Assembly (NCBI GenBank): GCA_001598975.1
Contig: BBXU01001204.1
Span: 1 to 16,975, forward strand
Origin: Parachlorella kessleri
Lineage: Eukaryota > Chlorophyta > Trebouxiophyceae > Chlorellales > Chlorellaceae
Direction of reading: 5' to 3'
Length of the DNA: 16,975 nt
Shown here: positions 1 to 9,300 of the stretch, in pieces
Numbering within the stretch: position 1 is the stretch's first letter
Layout: each line of letters opens with the position of its first letter
Program-made: the position numbers and the translations under genes
Notes under the pieces: model-generated
The model's database searches: none
What the model saw: the letters and a program-made list of their open reading frames with translations, nothing else
What the model was told of the DNA's origin: nothing

Positions 1-7
1 GAGGGGA

Positions 8-57
8 GGGCCCGAGGGGGCTTTTGAGGGGACCCCACGGGGACTCCCCTCGGGCCC
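8..57. repeat. GC-rich inverted repeat (12-bp arms)
   Basis: A perfect 12-base arm at 8-19 (GGGCCCGAGGGG) is the reverse complement of 46-57. The 26-base spacer is itself G/C-block rich (GAGGGGACCCC-like units). The surrounding 1-80 is low-complexity G/C sequence. It lies upstream of the first recognisable exon and is probably intronic or at a repeat edge. No gene is visible in 1-335. An open frame crosses it, but it has no family resemblance and no good splice donor in the needed phase. Confidence 0.6.
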
Positions 58-335
58 ACGAGGGGATCCCCTGGGACCAAATATTTCCGACGCTGTTTGC
101 CTAGTCTGCCTCCAGACACAAGTAGTCTTGCATGCCAGCTAGGCATCAGGCACGCCTGCAGTGCACACCCGTGCACCAATGCCATCCTGGCTGCTGGTTG
201 GACAGGCCGGGCTGTCTTGGTGGACAGAAGGGCATGCATGCTTCATACGAGGCAGCTCTCATCAGCAGATAGCAGCAGCCCACCCACCACCTTCACTAAC
301 CCATTTACAAGGGCGCAGCCCTTACTGCTGTCCAG

Positions 336-3300
336 GCGTCTCACAAGAAGACTTTGTGACCCGCAACGGCACCAAGTTCATGCTGCATGGTCGCCCTTTC
401 TACTTCCTCGGCTTCAACCACCCACAGCTGGTCCGCTATGCCTCCACCAACGACACTACGCAGCAGGACTACTTCAACAGGCTGCTGGAGGCTGCCGCGG
501 CTGCTGGCATGACCGTCGGCCGCGCCTGGGCCAGCTTCGAAGGTACTAAATGTACATATTGCATGTTGCGCCATTAACCACTGTGCGCGAGGGCTGGGCA
601 AGCCTGCTGCTGCTGCAGGCCTGACTGTAGGCCACGCCTGGGTCAGGGCAGGCTTGAGAGGTGATGCAGCAATCTCTGGTCAAGGAAAACCAACTTGTGC
701 CCAGCCATAGCTAGGCAAGATCATTGGCGCACTGTGTCGCCTAGTCCCTTTGGAGGCTGTTGGCTTTATGGTTGCGGCCTTGCATGCATGGCTTTGTGTG
801 CCAAATCAGTGCAGGCAGCCCCGAGGTACAGCAGAAGGGTTACGCAGCCACCTTTGGGCACCCACGTTGCAAGGTGAATAACCAATTGGTTATCCACCTT
901 GAGCTCATTTGCATTGCAGGCTATGACTTGAGGGCGCCTGACGTGGGCGGCGATCCATTTCCTTGGGTGTCCCTACAGATGGAGCCGGGGCTCTACAATG
1001 AGGCCACATTCAAGGCAAGCAGGCCAACTTAAAGTGTTGGCAAGCAGGTGTGTCTTAGAGGAGTGAGGCAGGCAGAGGCTGTACCTGAGCTGGCGCAACC
1101 GCTGGGACTGAATGTCAGCCTCATGCGGCAAGTAGTTGTTGCTGCTGCTGCTGCTGCAGACCCTGGATGAGGTGCTGGTGCTGTGCAAGAAGCTGGGCAT
1201 GCGAGTCATCCTTAGTCTGGCTGACTACCAGGGCTCCCTGGGGGCGGGGCAGAACGGCTTTGAGCCCTACCTCATGTGGGCAAAGGGCACCGTAAACATC
1301 ACAGGTGCGATGTTGGGTAGGCGTTGTACGTGGGGAATGTGGTGCCCTTGGGTGGGTCAGTGGGCATGTTGTAGAGGGGCAAGTGCAGTTCGTAAACACT
1401 AACCATACTCCTCTCTTCTGACCAACAAGTGCAGGTGAGCTTCACTCATACCAAGGCTGGTCACAGGCAGACCAGGCTTGTAACCAGCAAGGCCCCCCAC
1501 TGCAAGTTCATTGGTGCTGACTGTGCAGATATCTCACTACACGTTCCCCGACCACGTCAACTAGCTGTACCCGTGCCCGTGTCAAACGGGTAGGTGCACA
1601 AGATTCTCACCTTGGGCAAACGCATCTGCAGGCATGACGATCGCTGACTTCTACTCTGACGACCGAGTCAAGCTGCTCTACAAGGCCAACCTGTGTGCCA
1701 TGGCCAACCGTGTGAACCACCTGACAGGCATCAAGTACAAGCATGACCCCACCATCTTCAGTTGGTGAGCTTGGGGGGATGCATTGCCTTCTCACAGAGA
1801 CAAGACAGGAGGGGAAGTGACAAGTAGCAGCGATAGCAACATTGCGTGCCACACCCTCACTGTAAGGTCGGAGGTGTAAGGGTTGAGTGCACAAGGGTTG
1901 GAAAGCAAGGAACCGTGGGCAGCTGCTAGGTGCTTGGCCATTCAACATACGGGCCCATAAACTTTGCGTCCGCTTTGCCCAAACCTTTTGTTACACCACT
2001 GATTTATGGGCCCCTGCCTCCTTGAGAAGGACGGCAGGGACGTTAGTAAGGAAGGCATCTGCATGACCTGGTCATCACTCTGCCAACACCGAAGACCACC
2101 TTCACCGCCTCTACGTACTGTTGTGTGTGTGGTGTGTGAGCCGAGCAGAGGAGGCACATGCCCACCCCGATGCCAGGTGCAGCCAGCCCTTGTCCATGCT
2201 ATGAAGCGCTTTGACCCTCCCTCCCCTGCGAGGCGCCTGTAGGGAGCTGATCAATGAGGGCACCTGCCTGGCATGCCCAGGCCCCACGCTTGATGAGGTG
2301 CCCTACCGCTGGCTTGAGGAGATGTCCGCCTTCATGAAGTGTGTCGACCCCGTGCACATGGTGTCAGGTGGGCAGCTATATGGGTTTAACTCAGCCTTCC
2401 ACTGCTGATCTGGTTTCTCTCTAGGTCAAACCTCCACTGCTGCCTGGCAGGGATGCCAACCCTCAGGATGGCATGCACCTGTCGATTAGGGTTCAGGTCG
2501 CTGGGAGGTCGGGTGGGCAGCTGTCTCATTTAGCAAGTGTGAAATGGGTGGAGCCAGCGCACGGGGTCTTTTCATAGCGCACAGTTCTCCTATGGAGGAG
2601 TATTGGCGGCACAGTCGTGCCACCTTATAAGCAGCACGCTTGTGCCCAACAGTGGCAGCACCCATGCCAGAGGCACACCCCTTGGAGTACTGCCACGCCA
2701 CCTTCAGCTCCTCTTGCCCTGCTTGCCAGCAAACCCGATTGACCTTCCGTTGTGCAGCTGGCATGGGTGGCAACTACGGACGGTCCACCCCCTGGCGGCT
2801 TACCGACAACCCGGGGCCCTGGGCGCTGTGTTTCGGAGAGGACTTTTCCCGCTTCTTTGCACTGCCCACGATGGACTACTCAGTGGCCCACATGTATGAT
2901 GTGAACAGGGGCAGCTGGGTGAGTGCAAAAGTCCCTTCAGCCATGGCAATGCTGAGGTCAGCATTCCAAGTTGGAACTCGCAAAAGTCTGGCTGGCGTTG
3001 CAGCCAAAACGGCAGCAGCGGGACGCCATCTGTGCCTTCCAGGGGTGCGTCTTGATGTGCTCTCCCCTCTGACCTTTATAAGGCAGATTTCAAGCTGAAA
3101 CGTGCTGTTCGGCTCTTCAAACCCTGCAGAACGATAGCGGCAGGGAGCCCTGTGGCTACGAGGACTGCCTGGTGGAGTGGTACTACGACTGTATCCGGGG
3201 CCACATCAAAGAGAGCACGTATGGCCTCGACAAGCCCTTCATCCTTGGTGGGTGGGTTGGCATATGGAATATTCCTGGGAATTTACAGCACCGCATGTCA

Positions 3301-6300
3301 GGCTGGGTTGGGGGGTGTATGTCAACTAGAACACAGATGACCTTAGTGAGCATGCATGCATTAGACTATCATGAGGAAGTGTGGGGTGCAACTTGAACTC
3401 CCACCGGGTGTCCTGTGGGCCATTCAAAAAGCAGCGGAGCTGAAGCTACGCCGCTTCATTGTGGGCCTGCTTCGGGGCGACACACGTGCCTGTGGCTGGC
3501 AGTCATGTGCCGCCTTGCCTGCGTCCCATGCAGAGGAGTTTGGGTTGCCATACAACGAGACCCTCCGCAACCAGATGTTCAACATCGTGAGGGAGACTTT
3601 CAGGGAGTCTCGAGTTTCAGACCCCAACAGTGCTGCAGCAGGTACGCCTATGTTGCTTGGCCCAACAGGGTAGGAGGGCCTTGCTCTGATTTATCCTGCC
3701 TTACTCATGCCCTGCCTGCCTGACAGCTGGGTTGGTGGGAGGTAGACAGATCTGGCTAGTCGGCAGCCCCTTTGCCAGAGCAGGAGCCCGACTGCAGAAA
3801 CCATGCAGCTAGCCACTAACAAACTGCTGTGTATCTCACCCTGAGATGCGGCCCTTGTCACATATCGCACTAATCCTAGCTTAGAGCGAAGTGCTTTGAT
3901 TCAATCTGAACAGCGACTCGTGCACGACCATGGCCAGGCGGGCCTTCCATTCACTGCATTGGGAGTGCCCCTTTCTTGGCCATCATGCAGGCGCTATGTT
4001 CTGGCTGCCAGCTGTTGAAGGCGAGCCCAACACAAACGGCCTAAACGTATACTTGGACGGGTCCCGGGCTCCTTACCCGCCCGAAAGTAAGTGAGCAGCA
4101 CTGCCTTGCCTACAAGGCCAAACCCTTCAAATGGTAGGCAGAGGTTCTGAATAAGACCATCCCAACTGCTAGGTCTGGCTGGGTTGTGGCCTGTCTACCA
4201 TAACAGGGTGCTGACGCCTGCTGCAGATGAGTATGGGGCGAATCGCTCGCCAGCCACGCAGAAGTGGTACGATGCTGTGCGTGCCATGTCGGTGCGTGGC
4301 TCTAACAGCCCTCTTGAAGACATCTGGAAGTTGGTAGTATTTGATATATGTAGCAGGCAAAGCCACGCTCGGGCGGCCCTGGTGTAACTTGCATGCATAG
4401 GCGTGCTCTTTCTGGCTGCTGCACATGGTTGGGGCGGCGCCCCTTGGCTGTGCAGAAGCAGCAAGGTGAGTGACGCATTGTGACCCTGGCCAGCACTGTT
4501 CCTCTGCTTGCCAAAAGCCTGCCACGAGTCATGTCTATACGATCCCATAAATGCTGGCGTCTGCGTGGTACACAGTAGATGCCGACATCCGGAATTTGGG
4601 AAACATGGCCGTTCTGCCGTTGCCGAGCAGGACGGGCTGAGGAGGGAGAATCTGAAGGACGCATGCATGGATCAAGCCAAATACGACCTGTACTCCACCT
4701 ACGATAACCAGGCAAGGGCACCATTGGGTTGGCCATGTGCTCTGCCTCAGGGCGGGCAAGCCGGGGCTTGCTTACGGGCACATTCCCAGGGTGATAACAG
4801 TTGGGGCAGCTAGCTGCAGCTGCCGTTGCACAGGCAAGGAAGGCAAACAGCAGGGAGACATGGCTTCTTAGGGGCTCTCTCGCCCTCAGCTGTAGTTTTG
4901 TAGCCCTTCTTTCTCATCGACATGTCACACCCACCCTTACCATGTATGTGCCATAATGTCATCTGCAGGCATTGAAAATGTATTCCAGCAACTCCACAGT
5001 CGCCCTCCTCTCAGACATCGCAGTGGACAGCGCTGAACACTCGTCCAGCCTTGCACAGTCACCCACCACCGCCTACCAAGAAGACCCACAGGCTGCCTCG
5101 AACGATGAGCTACCCAGCGACGGTATCAGCCAGCCGGTGTGCCCTACATGCGCCTCAGTGCAGCAGCTGCCCCTGCAGCAGTGGTCAGAAGACGCACAGC
5201 AGCAGGGGGACGAGAATGCCACCACTACCCAGCTGCCGTGGGGTCAGCAGGTGGCCTTTGACCCTGTAGACTATGCTGACGTGGCCGAGGTGGTCTGCAA
5301 CTGCTTGGCAGGTGAGTGGGCCATTGCTTGCCCCCCCCAGTGGCCATGAAGGATGTATCATGACACCAAAATGTAGCTAAGTGGTGCTGGAGGCTCAAAA
5401 CCGTGCCAGGGTTTAGGGGCTAACATGCAGTTGCCTGCTAGGTGGGAATGGCCCGGGGGGGTGGCCTTGTTTCCCCCCCTCAGTTCACCATCAGCGTGGC
5501 TGCTATGTGCTCATGGGCAGCACCCTCCTCATCCCTACAGAGTCTGTACAGCTTGGCGGTGGTCTCACCCCCTCAACGACCCTAGGCCTGTGGGTGTTCG
5601 GCGCCTCTTGGCCCCCTGCCAGTCGTGTAGCACGGCTGAAACCTTAGAATATTTCAGCAGTCCTGGCCTTGCACCTAGCCCTCCTGCCTTGCTGCGCCCT
5701 GCAGGAGCTTCACCTGCTGCCAATACCAACTCAAGCCAGTTCGCACAGCGGCACGGCACCCTGTTTGTGGTTGCCAACAAACCCTTCTACTTCACCGGCT
5801 TCAACGCCTGGCAGCTGCCCTGGCTGGTCTATACCAACCGCACCGTGGCGGCCCAGGAACTCCTAGAGAAGGCTGCCGAGCTGGGTTTCAAGGTAGCATT
5901 ACCGCCTTAGGGCAGGGATGTGGCGATCTTCGTGCCTTCAACCACAGTGCGGGCTGGGCTGCATGGGACAGGGGCCTTGTGGGTTGGTGTTGCGGGTTCT
6001 GCTGCCCTAGGCATGCAGCGGGGTTGCACGTTTCTGCCCCCATGGTCCCTCACAGTGCATCCTGCCTGCTGAACCCGTCCAAAGGCAGCCCTACTTGCTC
6101 TTCGTTGGAAGCCATCTGCTCCGGCCAGCCCTTATATTGCTCAAACCCTGTTGGCGTGGCTGCAGGCCGACAAAAATGCTAGTGGCCTCGCCGCGCTTGG
6201 CGCTACCATGCTAGTACAGACAGCCAACACTGTCAAAAGTTGCCCAAAGCGTTTGGGGCATGCCCGTTACAGGTTGGCAGGACCCTAGTGCCCACAGCAG

Positions 6301-9300
6301 GACCTGATACCCGGATGCCCTCCCAGAGGGAGATGCTGGATCCTTTTGGTGCCGTTCACCTTCCGCTGCAACCCCAGGCCAACACCTACAACGAGGCGGC
6401 TTTTGAGGTGACACACAAGCAAGGCAGGGCAGCGAGGGGAAGGATCTGCCAAGATGCGGCCATATATAGAGACTAAGTCTGCCCCAACAGCATGCGGCAT
6501 GGCGGCATGGTATAAAATGGGAGGGCTGGATGGGTGTGGACTTGTCGGCTTGCTATCTTCGCTTGGGGTCAAGGGGCAGCTGAAAAGGCTGCACTAGGAT
6601 AACGACAGCAGCTAAGCCCCGCTTGTGGGTGAGTCTGCGATGCCTAGCAGGCGCTTGCACCGCTTCCAAGTGTGGGGGAGTGGGCTGCTGGTGGGATCCC
6701 TTACACAAGCCGGCTGCTTGTTGCTGCGAACAGTATGATGCCATGCCAATCAAATTCTGCCCTGTGCAAGGCTGGTCTGATCCAGCCTGTTGCTGGCGAT
6801 TGTGGCAAAATCATAACCCATTCTTACCCTTTGTTAACATGCTTACCCCATATGCGCTGCCGTTTGACTAGTTGGATACCTAGTATGCCTGTGATACATA
6901 ATGCAGGCCCTGGACCAGGTCATTGCCCTGGCTGAAGAGGCTGGCGTGCGCCTTGTGCTAGTGCTGGGCACGACAGGCACCAACCTGGGCTTCACAGGCC
7001 CCGGCCTGCAGCTACAGTTCATGCAGTGGGTTGCCGGCACCTACAACATCACAGGTGGGACGTTCCAGCAGAACATCTTGCCTGCGCGCACATTGTGTCT
7101 CCCTTGCCTTCTTTTGTGTTGGCAAGAATGCATTTGGCTGGCAATCGGCAGCCTGGCAGTGGGCCAATGCCAGTGGTTGTGCGGCACCCCAAGCCTGCTT
7201 TGCTGCTGTCCTGCCCCAAGGACCCAATCAGCCATCTGGCGGGACTCCTTCGCAGGGCTGGCCTCGGTGCAAGACTTCTACACCGATGAGCGGGCACGGC
7301 TGCTTTTCAAGGCGTACCTGTGCACCCTGGTCAACCATGTCAACAGCATCACCAGCAAGCGGTACAAGGATGATCCCACCATCTTCTCCTGGGACATCAT
7401 CCAGGGCCCCAGGTGGGGCTGCTGCCTAGATGGTAGTGCCGGGACTGTCTAGCAGCCTGGTCTGCTGGTGCACATGCGGGTGGGCTCCTGGAACTTCCAC
7501 AGCGCCAAGTGTGTTGCTCAGAACTCCTGCGTTGCTGTCCGCCCTACACCAATGAAAGTACGACCTTGTCTTCAGACCAGTGCAAGATGAACAAGCATTG
7601 CTCGCGCTGGATGGCAGCAGTGTATGAGGAGAGGCATGGTGCCTGGTGCCTGCTAGCAGGTGCCCGGGGTGTGAGGGCAATGAGACTGCAGATGCCCTTG
7701 TTGATTGGGTGGACGAGATGACAAGCTTCATGAAGGTAACTCAGATGCTACTACTTGACATGCTGTACGTGGAAGTATCCCAGTGTCCATGCACATTGGG
7801 GAGCATTCCAAAATGCACAAATGCAACCGTCCTGCTGCTTGCCCTGTCTCACTGCCCTTGAGTTGGCCGTCTTTGGTGTGGTCCATGCGCATGGCCACGC
7901 CAGAGACATGCTGTCGTTCGTTGCCTCGTCCATGCTGTATCTGTTTATCGTGCTACTCAAGGAACTCCTGCTGTGCTGTGCAGTGCGTCGACCCCAACCA
8001 TCTGGTCTCCCTAGGCCAGGAGGGATTCTATGGGCCAGACCCTGAGGAGCGAATAACCACCAACCCCTCAATCACCAGCCACTGCCTGGGAGCTGACTTC
8101 GTGAGGCTGTCTTCCCTGCCAGGAGTAGACTATGCCACAGTACAGGTGCAGTCCTTGATAGCTGGCGCATGGCCTGGAGTGAATGGATGAGACAAGGCAA
8201 GCCCAGTAACCTCAGGTCCGCCACATGGAGGCTCAGGAGGGGTGGGCATTGATTGCTATGTGGCTGCAGGGCACCACCCACACCTTGTCCCATGTGACAG
8301 GTAACTAGGCCCTCGTAGTATACTTCGCCTGCATGCAAGGGATCAGACCTGGCACTGCGTCTGTGTCTGCCGGTGTCCAGGTGTTTGAGAGTCTCAAGGA
8401 GTACAACGACATCACCCCCAACAATTGTGGCTGGATATGCCACATGGCTTTCTTCCAAGAGTGGCTGACGGCCCACCTCAATGACACAGGTAGGTTATCA
8501 CTTCATCTGTGCATGAAGTCACACATGCCTCCCGACCGCCGTCATACATGGTTGGGGAAGCCAGGCCATGCTCCTGCGGTATGCACCTGCTGTGTAAGAA
8601 CTTATCTCATGGCCAAAACGCCAGAGGTAGCTGCCTTCATCACCGAGAGGGTGTCTTCTTCTCTGCGCAAGGCGTGCGGATGCACCCTCGTTCCGCTGAT
8701 GTGCCCAATTGCTTGCGGCCGCCCTGGCCCTTAAGTCGCACCCACCAACATGGCTAGGGCATATGGCGAGGCCAACTCACTTGTTTGAGCTGCTAAGTCT
8801 GATTCTTGCTGAGTGCCCCCACTGCTTGCAGCGGAGCTGGTTCAGAAGCCGTTGGTAGTAACCGATGTGGCCAAGGCATACCATGAGGACAAGCGCAACC
8901 AGCTGTTTGAGCTGCTGAGGGAAGTGATAGACGAGGACAGGGCGTCTAACCCTATGTCGCCGGCAGCAGGTGCGCAAAGTCAGGGGTTTGTAAGTCTGGG
9001 TGGTGGTAGTGGGTGTGGGTGTGGGTGGGAAGAGGGGGGGAGGGGGGGGACAGGCAGTCAAGAAGCTTGGAGAAGGGCAAGGCTGGCAGCGGGGTTGCTG
9101 CACAGCGGATGGATACTTCGCTGGTAATGAGACCCATGACCCTACATGCATGGGGCGTGCAACCCTCCCGTTGCCTTGCTAGCTCACAAGTCACTCTCTC
9201 ACCCCGAGTGGGCAGCCACCGCAACAAAGCGCCCAACGCTGTGCCTGCAGGCTTCCTCTTCAGCACCGCCAACATTGGAGGGCAGGTCGACTGGAACATC

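Larger units (their letters stand above)
336..5030 (+). other. GH5 module 1 (catalytic residues present)
   Basis: This domain is spread over exons 1-12 of the tandem gene. In order I see: an N-terminal strand reading GRPFYFLGFN; the strand-2 Arg in TVGRAWASFEG; LYNEATFK; a helix TLDEVLVLCKKLG; the NIT sequon (1295-1303); DFYSDDRVKLLYK; HDPTIFSWELINEG, whose Glu (2256-2258) is the acid/base; an EM.AF..CVDPVHMVS stretch; HMY (2889-2897), the active-site His and Tyr; and KPFILEEFG, whose second Glu (3536-3538) is the nucleophile. This order is the established layout of GH5_7 mannanases of plants and fungi. Oddities are NEG in place of the usual NEP and a GGNYG in place of the usual EGFYG. Activity is plausible but not proven by sequence. 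Confidence 0.85.

Noticed and set aside
179..335. Possible start codon and leader of the GH5 gene at 179
   Set aside because: The frame has no good donor in phase 1 before 336, and the peptide does not look like a clear signal sequence; it is more likely intron.
5425..5704. ATG at 5425 as the start of a separate module 2 gene
   Set aside because: The frame is open to 5892 but the added residues look non-coding (Trp/Pro/Arg-rich), there is no TGTAA before it to end a module 1 gene, and the phase of 5311 to 5705 fits a fusion.
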